A DNA stretch of 64,000 nt from Acidimicrobiaceae bacterium (GCA_024641005.1 JAHEDX010000007.1:1-64000); one strand, 5' to 3'. Numbered from the stretch's first letter, positions 1-9,463 are shown. The notes: a model not told the origin generated them from the letters alone. A program made the numbers and translations.

Positions 1-53
1 CAGGTAATGTACGCGATACCAGATCGGCCGTCGGCCGCCAGAGGGGGAACAAC

Positions 54-1073
54 ATGAAGAAACGACTCGTAGCACTCGCCGTGCTCGCCGCACTCGGCGT
101 CGCGGCCTGCGGAGGCGACGATGACGCAGCCTCGACCGACGACACCGTCGCACCGATCGCGGACACCACCGCGCCGTCCGATGGTGGCCAAGGGGTCGAC
201 TCGTCCAAGCCGACCATCACGCTGATCGTGAATCCGTGGTCGGCGTCGCGCCTCAACGCCGAGGTCGCCAAGAACATCATCGAGAACAATCTCGGTTACC
301 CAGTGGAGATCACCGAGGTCAACGAGAACGACGCGATGTTCACCGGCATGGCCGACGGCACACTCGACGCGGTCCTCGAGATCTGGCCGTCCGGCATCAC
401 CGATGCCGAGAACGCCTACTTCGATGCCGGTACCGTGACGCATCTCGGTGAGCTCGGCGCGGTGGGTCGGATCGGTTGGTTCGTCCCCAGCTACGTGATC
501 GACGCTCACCCCGAGCTGGCGACCTGGGAGGGTTACACCACGCCCGAGTCGGCGGCGCTGTTCGCCACCGCCGAGTCGGGTGATCTCGGTCGATTCCTCG
601 CGACCGACCCGTCGTACTCGCAGTTCGACGAGCAGATCATCGCCAACCTCGACATGCCGTTCGAGGTTCAGTACTCGGGTTCCGAACCGGCGACGATCGC
701 CGAACTCGATGCTCGGGTCGCGGCTGACGAACCGATCGTCATGTACTGGTGGACACCCACCGCGGCCGTCGCCAAGTACGACCTGGTGAAGGTCGAGCTG
801 CCCCCGGTCACCGACGAGTGCACTGCGTCGGCAGCGGCAGAGGACGGCGGGTACGACTGTGACTATCCGGAGGACGTGCTGATCAAGGCGGCCTCGGCCA
901 AGCTCGCGGAGAAGGCGCCGGACGTCTTGGCCTTCCTGCAGGCCTTCACGATCACGACCGATGACCAGCTCGAGATGCTGCCGGCGTTCGAGATCGACGG
1001 CGACGACCCGGCGGCCGTGGCCGCCGACTGGGTTGCCGCACACCAGGACGTGTGGCAGGCCTGGCTCGGCTGA
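54..1073 (+). CDS. ABC transporter substrate-binding lipoprotein, glycine betaine/proline (OpuAC) type
   Basis: Lipobox (LGVAACGGDD) followed by acidic/Thr linker; OpuAC-like body (NPWSASRLNAEVAKNIIENNLGYPVE...DGTLDAVLEIWPSG); start preceded by GAGGGGGAACAAC. Confidence 0.88.
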   Translation: MKKRLVALAVLAALGVAACGGDDDAASTDDTVAPIADTTAPSDGGQGVDSSKPTITLIVNPWSASRLNAEVAKNIIENNLGYPVEITEVNENDAMFTGMADGTLDAVLEIWPSGITDAENAYFDAGTVTHLGELGAVGRIGWFVPSYVIDAHPELATWEGYTTPESAALFATAESGDLGRFLATDPSYSQFDEQIIANLDMPFEVQYSGSEPATIAELDARVAADEPIVMYWWTPTAAVAKYDLVKVELPPVTDECTASAAAEDGGYDCDYPEDVLIKAASAKLAEKAPDVLAFLQAFTITTDDQLEMLPAFEIDGDDPAAVAADWVAAHQDVWQAWLG

Positions 1074-1091
1074 CGACCCGCTGATTCCGTG

Positions 1092-1119
1092 CGATGGGAC
1101 CGCTTCGGCGGTCCCATCG
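1092..1119 (+). terminator. Strong hairpin with UUCG tetraloop downstream of the betaine SBP gene
   Basis: cgatgggaccgc-ttcg-gcggtcccatcg: perfect 12-bp stem with c(UUCG)g loop 19 bp after the stop codon; no clear U-tract. Confidence 0.7.
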
Positions 1120-1170
1120 TCGCGTCTGGCGATCTGTCGGGTGGTGGCGGGGCGTTCTAGTGTTCGGCCC

Positions 1171-2136
1171 GTGGATCGGCGAGCGAGAGCGCGGGTGGTC
1201 GTTGCCGGTGTGCTGGCGACGGCGATCGCTGGGTGCAGTGGATCGGGTGATCCTTCCGACACCTTGCCCTTGGCGGAGCCCATCGCGACGGTGGACGACA
1301 CGGGGCCGACGGACGACCTCGCTCCGAGTCAGATCACCGCTCACACGGTGCAGCCGCCCGCTACCCCCGGCCCGTGCGAGTTGGGCGATCTCGAGTTCTG
1401 GACCGCGCAGGTGCTGGTCGGTGCGGGCTACGCCGACGCGGTGATCAGGGTGCGCAACATCGGTGATGTCTGGTGCGAGGCCGACGTCAGCGGATCACCA
1501 CAGATCGATCCGGCGATCGAGCCCGATGTGTGGCTCGACCCGGGTGGGTGGGCGGATCTGGTGGTCGGGCAGTCTGGCCGCGAGTGCTACTCCCCGGAGA
1601 TCGTGCGGCTCGCCGAGATCGACGTACACGGTGAGGACGTCGTGATCCCGACCTCGGCGGTCGCGATGTGCGGGTGGCAGCTGACGGCGTTCTATCCCAA
1701 CGAAGTCGCCGAACGCCCGTGTGACCAGCTCGAGGTCGTCGACACCGAGAACTTCATGCTGGTGCGCAACGTCTCGCCGGCCTCCTGCGTGCTCGGCGAG
1801 CTGACCGGGGTCGACGGCGACGGTGCCACGACCAGGCCTCGCACCGACTTCGACGTGCCGGCGATCGTCGACCTCGCCCCGGGGGATGTGGTCGGCTTCG
1901 TCCGCGTGACCGATTCGGTCGACGACTGCGTCGCAGGTGCATCACCGGGGACCTTGACGTTCGATGTCGCCGGTGCGGTGCCGGTCGACGAGTTGGGGTG
2001 CGGGGCGATCTACGAACTCGGTGCCGGCCGCCCCTGGTACGGCGACCCGGCCGGGCCGCTCGCTTCACTTGTCGGCGAACCTGTCGACGTCGACGCGGCG
2101 CTGGCGCAACTCGATCCGTTCGCTGCGTTGACTTAG
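1171..2136 (+). CDS. Secreted lipoprotein of unknown function
   Basis: In-frame GTG start gives VDRRARARVVVAGVLATAIAGCSGSGD (lipobox); TAGTGT -10-like element 7 nt upstream; the longer ORF start at 961 overlaps the upstream gene. Confidence 0.65.
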   Translation: MDRRARARVVVAGVLATAIAGCSGSGDPSDTLPLAEPIATVDDTGPTDDLAPSQITAHTVQPPATPGPCELGDLEFWTAQVLVGAGYADAVIRVRNIGDVWCEADVSGSPQIDPAIEPDVWLDPGGWADLVVGQSGRECYSPEIVRLAEIDVHGEDVVIPTSAVAMCGWQLTAFYPNEVAERPCDQLEVVDTENFMLVRNVSPASCVLGELTGVDGDGATTRPRTDFDVPAIVDLAPGDVVGFVRVTDSVDDCVAGASPGTLTFDVAGAVPVDELGCGAIYELGAGRPWYGDPAGPLASLVGEPVDVDAALAQLDPFAALT

Positions 2137-2145
2137 CGTGTTCGC

Positions 2146-2514
2146 ATGAGCTGGGTCGAGCGCCTCGTCGAAGATCGGCTGGCGAATGCGGCTGCTCGCG
2201 GCGAGCTCGACACGCCGACGTTGAAGGGCAAGCCACTCGATCTCGACCAGCCCCGCGGCGATGGTTGGTGGGCCGAGCAGTTCGTGAGGCGTGAGCTCAG
2301 CCATGACCGGCGCAAGGTCGCAGCGACCGAGGCATCCAAGGCGCGCGCCCGGTTCTGGCGCGCCGAATCGATGGACGAGCTTCGAGTCCTCGTTCGCGAG
2401 GCCAATCGAGCGATCGCTCTGGCGAACATCAATCTCGTCGAGGACGACCGTCTCGAGACCTTTGCTCCGTCCGACATCGAGCAACGTTGGTGCGAGTTGC
2501 ACCCTGACCGCTGA
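2146..2514 (+). CDS. DUF1992 (DnaJ-homologue subfamily C member 28-like) domain protein
   Basis: VERLVEDRLANAAARGELDTPTLKGKPLDLD pattern typical of DUF1992; leaderless promoter TAGCGT-N6-ATG. Confidence 0.75.
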   Translation: MSWVERLVEDRLANAAARGELDTPTLKGKPLDLDQPRGDGWWAEQFVRRELSHDRRKVAATEASKARARFWRAESMDELRVLVREANRAIALANINLVEDDRLETFAPSDIEQRWCELHPDR

Positions 2515-2538
2515 TCGGGGCCGCTTCGTCAGGGCGGG

Positions 2539-5160
2539 TCAGGTGTCGCGACGCATCGGCAGCCTGGTATGCCAGACACCGGTCGCCTCGCGGATCGCCG
2601 CCGCGACGGCCGGAGCCGTGGGGACCAACCCGATCTCGCCGACTCCCTTGATGCCATAGGGCGAACGGGGCTGGGGCACCTCGACGATGCGCACCTCGAT
2701 CTCCGGCACGTCCTTGGCCCGCAGGATGCCGAGCGACCGCAACGTCATGTTCGTCGGGAAGCCCGTCTCGGGGTCGGTGGGGAAATCCTCGGTGAGGGCG
2801 TAGCCAAGGCCCATGTGCACGCTGCCCTCCACCTGGCCTTCGACGAGCATCGGGTTCACCGCCTTGCCCACATCGTGGACCGCGATCACCTTCTCGATCG
2901 CGCCGGTCTCGCGGTCGGCGATCGCCAGCTGCGCTGCGTAGCTGAAGCAGGAGTGGATCGTGGGGTTGGTCACGTCCGGGTCGCCCAGCTTCTGGGTCCA
3001 GTCGACGATGTACTCGGCGGTGTGGTCGACGTCGGGCGCGCAATCGGCTGCGAGTGCGGCCCGACACGCCAGTTGCACCGACCCGGCTGTCATCAGGGTG
3101 CCTCGCGACCCCGTGGTCTGTCCGAAGCCGAGCTCGTGCGTGGTGTCGACGATCACGTCGATGCGGTCGGGGTCGATGCCGAGCTCTTGGGCTGCCACCT
3201 GCAGCGCAACGGTGTGGACACCCTGGCCCATCTCGGTGAAGCCGTGTCGAACCTCGACCCGATCGGTGTCGCTGCGGAACCGGATCAACGCACCGCAGAC
3301 TTCACGGAAGCCGTTGCCGAGGCCCGAGTTCTTGAGGCCGAGCCCGAGACCGATCGCCTTACCGGCGGCGCGGGCCTCGTCGTAGGCACCCTTGATCTCG
3401 TCGAGCACAGCCTCGGCCCCACCGGCACCGTCGTCCATGATCTGGCCCGGCCCCCACTCGTCGCCGGGACGGATCACGTTGCGTTTGCGGATCTCCCAGC
3501 CCGAGATACCGACCTGTTCGGCGAGTCGATCGAGCACACCCTCCATCGCGAACTGTGCCTGGTTGGCGCCGAACCCGCGGAATGCCCCGCAGACGAGGTT
3601 GTTGGTGCGAACTGCGGTGGCCTCGATATCGATCGCGTCCCACCGGTACGGGCCACAGGCATGGCCGGCGGCCCGTTCGAGCACCTTCATGCCGACGCTG
3701 GCATACGCACCCGAGTCACCGATGGCGCGCACCTTGAGCGCGGTGAGGCGCCCCTCCGAGTCGCAACCCGCCGCGTAGTCGAGCGTGATCGGATGCCGCT
3801 TGGCATGGATCCGAAAACTCTCCTCGCGCGACAACGTGCATTTGACAGGCCGTCCGAGCAGCCAGGCGGCCAGGGACGCATGGGCCTGGTTGCTCATGTC
3901 CTCCTTGCCGCCGAACGCACCGCCGTTCGAGACCAGCTCGACGGTCACCCGTGACGTGTCGATCGCCAACATTGCGGCGATGTCGTCGCGGTCGTCCCAG
4001 ACACCCTGACCGCCCGAGTACACCAGCATCGTGCGTTCGGCGCCATCGTCGGACGGCACCGCCAGGGTCGATTCGGGCTCGAGGAATGCGTGTTCGATGC
4101 GTTGTGTCGTGAAGGTCTCACGAACGGTGAATGCAGCTGCGTCGAGGAGGCCGTCGACGTCGTCGCCACGCTGATAGGCGCTCACCGACAGCGTGTTCGA
4201 GTCGGTTCCCCACACCGACAGCGGACTGTCGGGCCGGAGCGCCGCAACGGGATCGGTGTTGGGGGTGTGGACGGCATACCCGACCTCGACCAGCTCGGCC
4301 GCCGCTCGGGCCTGCTCGCGCGTCTCTGCGACGACGACGGTCAGCACATCGCCCGGGCACGAGGTCGTGCCTCCGACGGGGATCATGACCGGCCAGTCCT
4401 TGTAGATGATGCCGACGCGCAGTGCTCCGGCGATGTCGGCCGCGGTGAACGCAGCCACCACGCCGTCGGCCTGTTCGGCAACGGTGGTGTCGATCGAGGT
4501 GATGTCGGCGCGGGCGTGATCGGTGAGCCTCAGGGCCGCGTGCAACATGCCGGGCACCCGGATGTCGTCGACGTACCCGCGATCGCCGAGCGTGAGCTCG
4601 GCGGCTTCGTACTTGGCGCCGCTGCCGCCGACCTGATTCGACAATGCCGGGGCGCAAGTGGTCCCCTGGGCGACCGCCTCGATCGCGTCGAGGATCTTCA
4701 CGTACCCGGTGCAACGGCAGAGGTGGGCCCCGAGATGAGGCGCCATGCCCTGCCGGGTGAGCGACGCGCCCTTCTTGTCGATCTGGGCTTTCGCTCGCAT
4801 GACGATGCCGGGGATGCAAAAGCCGCATTGCAGACCGCCACAAGCCGCGAACGCGTCGGCAAACGCCTGTCGTTCGTTCTGGTCGACGCCCTCGAGGGTG
4901 ATGATCTCGCTGCCGTCGATCTTCTCGAGTGGCTGCTGGCACGACACCACCGCCTTGCCGTCGATCAGCACCGTGCAGCACCCGCATTGGCCCGATGGCG
5001 AGCATCCGTCCTTGGGAGAGGTGACGTCGAGCTCCTCGCGCAGGGCCGCGAGCAGGTGCGGATGCGGGCGACGAACCACGACCGGCTGCCCGTTCAGCGT
5101 GAACGAGGCGGTCGGTGCCGACGTGTCGGATACGGCGTCGGTCTCGTCCAGGGGATCCAT
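2539..5160 (-). CDS. Xanthine dehydrogenase/aldehyde oxidoreductase family molybdoenzyme; [2Fe-2S] domains fused to Mo-binding domain, no FAD domain
   Basis: Two FeS Cys motifs (CSPSGQCGCCTVLIDGKAVVSC; CGGLQCGFCIPGIVMRAKA...HLCRCTGYVKI), then Mo-domain motifs (EMGQGVHTVALQVAAQELG, GVGEIGLVPTAPAVAAAI). The 5802 ORF start runs through the HNH gene; MDPLDET at 5160 is preferred. Confidence 0.85.
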   Translation of the reverse strand: MDPLDETDAVSDTSAPTASFTLNGQPVVVRRPHPHLLAALREELDVTSPKDGCSPSGQCGCCTVLIDGKAVVSCQQPLEKIDGSEIITLEGVDQNERQAFADAFAACGGLQCGFCIPGIVMRAKAQIDKKGASLTRQGMAPHLGAHLCRCTGYVKILDAIEAVAQGTTCAPALSNQVGGSGAKYEAAELTLGDRGYVDDIRVPGMLHAALRLTDHARADITSIDTTVAEQADGVVAAFTAADIAGALRVGIIYKDWPVMIPVGGTTSCPGDVLTVVVAETREQARAAAELVEVGYAVHTPNTDPVAALRPDSPLSVWGTDSNTLSVSAYQRGDDVDGLLDAAAFTVRETFTTQRIEHAFLEPESTLAVPSDDGAERTMLVYSGGQGVWDDRDDIAAMLAIDTSRVTVELVSNGGAFGGKEDMSNQAHASLAAWLLGRPVKCTLSREESFRIHAKRHPITLDYAAGCDSEGRLTALKVRAIGDSGAYASVGMKVLERAAGHACGPYRWDAIDIEATAVRTNNLVCGAFRGFGANQAQFAMEGVLDRLAEQVGISGWEIRKRNVIRPGDEWGPGQIMDDGAGGAEAVLDEIKGAYDEARAAGKAIGLGLGLKNSGLGNGFREVCGALIRFRSDTDRVEVRHGFTEMGQGVHTVALQVAAQELGIDPDRIDVIVDTTHELGFGQTTGSRGTLMTAGSVQLACRAALAADCAPDVDHTAEYIVDWTQKLGDPDVTNPTIHSCFSYAAQLAIADRETGAIEKVIAVHDVGKAVNPMLVEGQVEGSVHMGLGYALTEDFPTDPETGFPTNMTLRSLGILRAKDVPEIEVRIVEVPQPRSPYGIKGVGEIGLVPTAPAVAAAIREATGVWHTRLPMRRDT

Positions 5161-5161
5161 G

Positions 5162-5178
5162 TTTGACAGTTTGTCAAA
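5162..5178. promoter_or_regulatory. Perfect 7-bp inverted repeat TTTGACA-GTT-TGTCAAA adjacent to the molybdoenzyme start
   Basis: Directly readable palindrome ending 2 bp from the ATG. Confidence 0.55.
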
Positions 5179-5300
5179 GAATGACGGTGGAAGCACCTCG
5201 GCGCGTCGTGCGAGGGACCGGCGGATCTCAGCGAGCGGATCGGGCGCGCTCGTGACATTAGCTCGGGCGCTCGGCGGCACCGCTCGACGGAGCGGGGTTG

Positions 5301-6590
5301 TCAGGGGGCGCGGTCGGAGGGGTCGTGGTGGTCGGGGGGTCGATGGGTGCGGGCTTGATGTTGTTGGCGTCTGAGTTCGTTGGGGTGGATCCAGCCGAGG
5401 CCGATCCAGTGGTAGTCGAGGGGTCCGCCGTATGGGGGCCGATACCGGGTCGCCGGTTGGGGTGGTGGTTGGGTCGGGATGGTGGGTGTGCCGTTGGGTT
5501 GGATGACGCGACCGGTGTGGTCGGTGAAGATCAGGCCATTGGGTTGGTCGGCGTTGCCGGTGATGCCGAGCATGTTCTGGTGGTGGAGGCGGTGGTGCCG
5601 CGTGCAGAGTGCGACGAGATTCGAGGTGTCGGTGGTGCCGCCGTTGGTCCAGTGGATGATGTGGTGGATCTCGATGATGCGGTGGTTGGTGCAGCCGGGG
5701 ACTCGGCAGCCGCGGTCGCGTCGTTGCACGGCGCGGCGGGTGCGGTCGGGGACGATGCGTTGGGTTCGGCCGATCGAGAACGGGGTGCCGTCGCGTTGCC
5801 ACACCGGTTGCACGACCCCGTCGCAGAGCAGCCGGTCTCGCAGTGCCATCGGGATCTGCCAGCCGTCGGTGGTGGTGGTTGCACCGTTGGTGACGTCGTA
5901 GTGGAGCCAGGTGCGGTACCGGTCGCGTCGTGTGTTGGAGGTGACGGCGTCGAGTGAGCGTTCGGACATCTCGACGAGCGCGTCGGCCCAGGTGTTGGTG
6001 TCGCCCTGTTCGAACAGTGCGTCTTTGGCCTGGGTGAGGGCTGCTTCGATGCGTGAACCGGCGGTGAGGTCGAGTTCGCCGTTGATTCGCCAGCGGCCGT
6101 GACCGGTGGCGCCGAACGACAACCGGTCACGCGGTGGTGTCGGTGGTTCGGGTGCGGGTTGGTCGGGGTCGCCGGCGAAGTGTTCGTCGCGAATCATGCG
6201 TCGGAGTTGGGTGACGGTGGCGATCTTGGCGAAGTCGACGATGTCGGCGTCTGCCCACTCCGGCGCCTTCACGGCGACGGCGACTTGTTCGACGGAGAGG
6301 TGTCCGTGGTCGAAGGTGTCGATCAGGGTCGGGAACGAGGAGCGGCGGCCGGCGATGCGGACGATGTCGCGGGCTCGTTCGGGCGAGATGCCGGCTTTCC
6401 AGGCGAGCCATTGCGCGGGGGTGTGAATGCCGGGGCCTTGCCAGTGCTCGTCGGCGAGCACGGTTTCCATGATCGAGACGAGTTCGGCGTTGGCGACGTT
6501 CAAGATGCCGGCGATCTCGCAGATCCGGGCGGCGGGACCGGGTGCCCCGACCGGCTGCTGTTGGATCGTCGATGCCATCCCGTCTGACAT
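5301..6590 (-). CDS. DUF222/13E12-repeat family HNH endonuclease-like protein
   Basis: C-terminal HNH (RDRGCRVPGCTNHRIIEIHHIIHWTNGGTTDTSNLVALCTRHHRLHH); start at 6590 supported by TACGAT-N6-ATG. Confidence 0.85.
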   Translation of the reverse strand: MSDGMASTIQQQPVGAPGPAARICEIAGILNVANAELVSIMETVLADEHWQGPGIHTPAQWLAWKAGISPERARDIVRIAGRRSSFPTLIDTFDHGHLSVEQVAVAVKAPEWADADIVDFAKIATVTQLRRMIRDEHFAGDPDQPAPEPPTPPRDRLSFGATGHGRWRINGELDLTAGSRIEAALTQAKDALFEQGDTNTWADALVEMSERSLDAVTSNTRRDRYRTWLHYDVTNGATTTTDGWQIPMALRDRLLCDGVVQPVWQRDGTPFSIGRTQRIVPDRTRRAVQRRDRGCRVPGCTNHRIIEIHHIIHWTNGGTTDTSNLVALCTRHHRLHHQNMLGITGNADQPNGLIFTDHTGRVIQPNGTPTIPTQPPPQPATRYRPPYGGPLDYHWIGLGWIHPNELRRQQHQARTHRPPDHHDPSDRAP

Positions 6591-6816
6591 ACCGTAATCG
6601 TACATATGTTCGATCCAATTACCACCCCATTCGACAACATCCCTGACGCGTCGCAGCAATCTTCGAACGTGTCAAGCCCATCTCGGTTGACGATCCTCGT
6701 CAGTCGCCGTCGTTGTGCAACAAACTCGCCGACTTCCCCCGGTGTGATGGTGCGAGCTCGCGCCGTGTCAAGATGTAACTCGGGGACACGCTGACAGCAA
6801 CACCGAGGAGGGTGAC

Positions 6817-7095
6817 ATGTCGATGCAACCGGTTGCGCCGGCCAAGGAGGGCAAATCCAAGGGGGGCTTGAGTGGTGGCGCCATCGCCATGTTGTCCGGC
6901 CTCGGACTGCTTGGCGTCTTCATGGTTCAGAACACCAACGATGTCCCGATCAGTTTCCTCTTCTGGGACGTCACCTGGCCGGTGTGGCTCGTGACCCTCG
7001 GATCAGCGGTGCTGGGCGCGGTGGTCTGGTTCGGGGCCGGTGTGTTGCGCCGTCACCGGCGTCGCAAGGAACGGCGGGCCGATCGACGCGACTGA
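6817..7095 (+). CDS. LapA (DUF1049) domain membrane protein
   Basis: MVQNTNDVPISFLFWDVTWPVWLVTLGSAVLGAVVWF followed by basic tail; SD GAGGAGG upstream. Confidence 0.75.
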   Translation: MSMQPVAPAKEGKSKGGLSGGAIAMLSGLGLLGVFMVQNTNDVPISFLFWDVTWPVWLVTLGSAVLGAVVWFGAGVLRRHRRRKERRADRRD

Positions 7096-7120
7096 CCGCG
7101 TCGATCCGTTCTGTCTCGAT

Positions 7121-7174
7121 CCGTTCTGTTCAGCAATCTGCCGCACCGTTCCTGCGAAACGCTGAACAGAACGG
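7121..7174. promoter_or_regulatory. 14-bp perfect inverted repeat (CCGTTCTGTTCAGC ... GCTGAACAGAACGG) plus tandem TCGATCCGTTCTGT
   Basis: Arms 7121-7134 and 7161-7174, 26-nt loop; direct repeats at 7101-7114 and 7116-7129. Confidence 0.6.
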
Positions 7175-7225
7175 GATGACTGGGTGGTTGGTCGGGTGGG
7201 TCCCCGGCGGGCGTACCATTCCCTC

Positions 7226-9439
7226 GTGATCGGTGCGCAGCTACCAGACGACCTCCACGAGCTCGAACAATCGCTCATCGACGCGATCGCATCGCTCACA
7301 GCGGGGGCCGGACCCTCGGCAGAGTCGCACGTGCCCTTGAACGGCATCTTCACCGCTCAGGTCGAGAGCCGCGCGCTCGATCACAGCGCTCGGTGGCTAC
7401 GAGCGCTCGGGCACGGGTACTACACGATCGGTTCGAGCGGACATGAGTCCAATGCCGCCGTCGCCGCCGCGCTGCGCCTCACCGACCCGGCGCTGCTGCA
7501 CTACCGGTCGGGCGGGTTCTACTGCGCCCGAGCGCAGCAGCGACCGGGGCACCAAGCGGTCCGCGACGTGCTGGCGGGCATGTTGGCCTTGACCGAGGAA
7601 CCGATGGCGGGAGGACGCCACAAGGTGTTCGGTCATCACGCCCTCACGGTCATCCCCCAGACGTCCACCATCGCTGCCCAGTTGCCCCGGGCGCTGGGAG
7701 TGGCGTTCTCGATCGGCCGGGCGCGCCGGCTCGGGGTCGAGACCCAATGGCCCCGCGATGCCCTGGCGGTGTGCTCGTTCGGGGACGCCAGTGCCAACCA
7801 CTCGACCGCTCAGGGGGCCATCAACGCCGCCTGTTACTCGGCCCACGGTGGGCTCCCGGTTCCGCTGCTGTTGGTGTGTGAGGACAACGGGCTGGGGATC
7901 AGTGTCCCCACACCGACCGGTTGGATCGAGGCGTCGTTCGCTCACCGGCCGGGGCTCCGATACGAGCAGGTCGACGGAGCCGATCCGCAGGCCGTGTTCG
8001 AGACCACGGCAGAGCTCGCCGAGGAGGTGCGCACGAAGGGCAAGCCGGCCTTCCTGCACCTGCGCACCGTGCGTTTCATGGGCCACGCCGGTACCGATGT
8101 CGAATCCGGCTATCGATCGGCGGCGGCGATCCGCCAAGATCAGGCGCGCGACCCGATTCTCGGGACCGCCAGAGCCCTGGTCGCCGATGGACTCGCCACC
8201 CCCGACGAATTGATCGATCGGTATCTCATGATCCGGGCCGCGGTGCGTTCACTCGCGCTCGAGATGGTCCACGCGCCGACGTTCGACAGTGCCGATGACG
8301 TGCTGCGGTCGCTGTCGCCTCGACGTCCCGACACGGTGGCGGCGATCGCCTCTCGCCCTGCGCCGCCCAACAGCCGGGCGGCTGCGTTCGATGGCACACT
8401 GCCCGAGAACGAGGGTCCGCTCACGCTCGCTGAGACGATCAATCGAGCACTCGTCGACGTGCTCGCCGCCACCCCGAGTTCGATGGTGTTCGGCGAGGAC
8501 GTCGCGGTCAAGGGCGGCGTGTACGGCGTGACCCGCGGGCTGAGGAAGCGCTTCGGCGCAGCTCGGGTGTTCGATTCGCTCCTCGACGAGCAGTCGATCC
8601 TCGGCCTCGCGCTCGGCGCCGGTGTGTCCGGCCTGTTGCCGATCCCCGAGATCCAATACCTCGCATACGTGCACAACGCCGAGGACCAGCTGCGCGGCGA
8701 GGCCGCGAGCCTGTCGTTCTTCTCCAACGGCCAATACCGCAACCCGCTCGTGGTGCGGATCGCCGGCTACGGCTACCAGAAGGGCTTCGGTGGGCACTTC
8801 CACAACGACAACTCCGTGGCCGTGCTCCGAGACATCCCGGGCCTCGTGATCGCCAGCCCGGCGCATCCGTCCGACGCTGCGCCGATGCTGCGCACCTGCG
8901 TGGCGGCCGCGCTCAGCGACGGAACGGTCAGCGTCTTCCTCGAGCCGATCGCGCTCTACCACACCAGGGATCTGCTCGCCGCCGGCGACGGTGTCTGGAC
9001 AGCGCCGTATGCCGGCCCCGAGCGCTGGCGCCACGAACACGTGCCGATCGGCGAGGGTCGATTGGTGCGAGACGGCAGCGACGTCCTGATCGTCACGTGG
9101 GCGAACGGCTTGGCGATGTCGTTGCAGGCGGCGCGTGATCTCGCCGCGGAGGGCATCTCGTGCCGGGTGTTCGATCTGCGTTGGCTGGCCCCACTGCCGA
9201 TCCGCCAGGTGCTCGCCCACGCCGGCGAGGTCGATCGGGTGCTCGTCGTCGACGAGACCCGACACTCCGGCGGCGCCGGCGAGGGCGTCGTCACCGGGCT
9301 GATCGAGGGCGGTTACACCGGGGCCATCGAGCGGGTTGCCGCCCGCGATTCGTTCGTGCCGCTGGGCGAGGCAGCCAATCTCGTGCTCGTCGGCCAGGAT
9401 CAGATCGTCGAAGCCGCACGTCGCCTGTCGGTGAGGTGA
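7226..9439 (+). CDS. Thiamine-diphosphate-dependent 2-oxoacid dehydrogenase E1, fused alpha and beta subunits
   Basis: N-terminal E1alpha (GDASANHSTAQGAINAACYSAHGGLPVPLLLVCEDNGLGIS) and C-terminal E1beta/transketolase-C (VFGEDVAVKGGVYGVTRGLRKRFG...LDEQSILGLALGAG); GTG with TACCAT-N6. Confidence 0.88.
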   Translation: MIGAQLPDDLHELEQSLIDAIASLTAGAGPSAESHVPLNGIFTAQVESRALDHSARWLRALGHGYYTIGSSGHESNAAVAAALRLTDPALLHYRSGGFYCARAQQRPGHQAVRDVLAGMLALTEEPMAGGRHKVFGHHALTVIPQTSTIAAQLPRALGVAFSIGRARRLGVETQWPRDALAVCSFGDASANHSTAQGAINAACYSAHGGLPVPLLLVCEDNGLGISVPTPTGWIEASFAHRPGLRYEQVDGADPQAVFETTAELAEEVRTKGKPAFLHLRTVRFMGHAGTDVESGYRSAAAIRQDQARDPILGTARALVADGLATPDELIDRYLMIRAAVRSLALEMVHAPTFDSADDVLRSLSPRRPDTVAAIASRPAPPNSRAAAFDGTLPENEGPLTLAETINRALVDVLAATPSSMVFGEDVAVKGGVYGVTRGLRKRFGAARVFDSLLDEQSILGLALGAGVSGLLPIPEIQYLAYVHNAEDQLRGEAASLSFFSNGQYRNPLVVRIAGYGYQKGFGGHFHNDNSVAVLRDIPGLVIASPAHPSDAAPMLRTCVAAALSDGTVSVFLEPIALYHTRDLLAAGDGVWTAPYAGPERWRHEHVPIGEGRLVRDGSDVLIVTWANGLAMSLQAARDLAAEGISCRVFDLRWLAPLPIRQVLAHAGEVDRVLVVDETRHSGGAGEGVVTGLIEGGYTGAIERVAARDSFVPLGEAANLVLVGQDQIVEAARRLSVR

Positions 9440-9463
9440 CCTGAAGCTCGCGGCACCTGCGGA

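Noticed and set aside
2569-3954. 461-aa plus-strand ORF over the molybdoenzyme
   Set aside because: Antisense of strongly conserved Mo-domain coding sequence; no recognisable domain.
5161-5802. 5' extension of the molybdoenzyme ORF (1087-aa version)
   Set aside because: It overlaps the HNH gene antiparallel/out of frame and is His/Pro/Arg-rich low-complexity; homology begins at about MDPLDET (5160).
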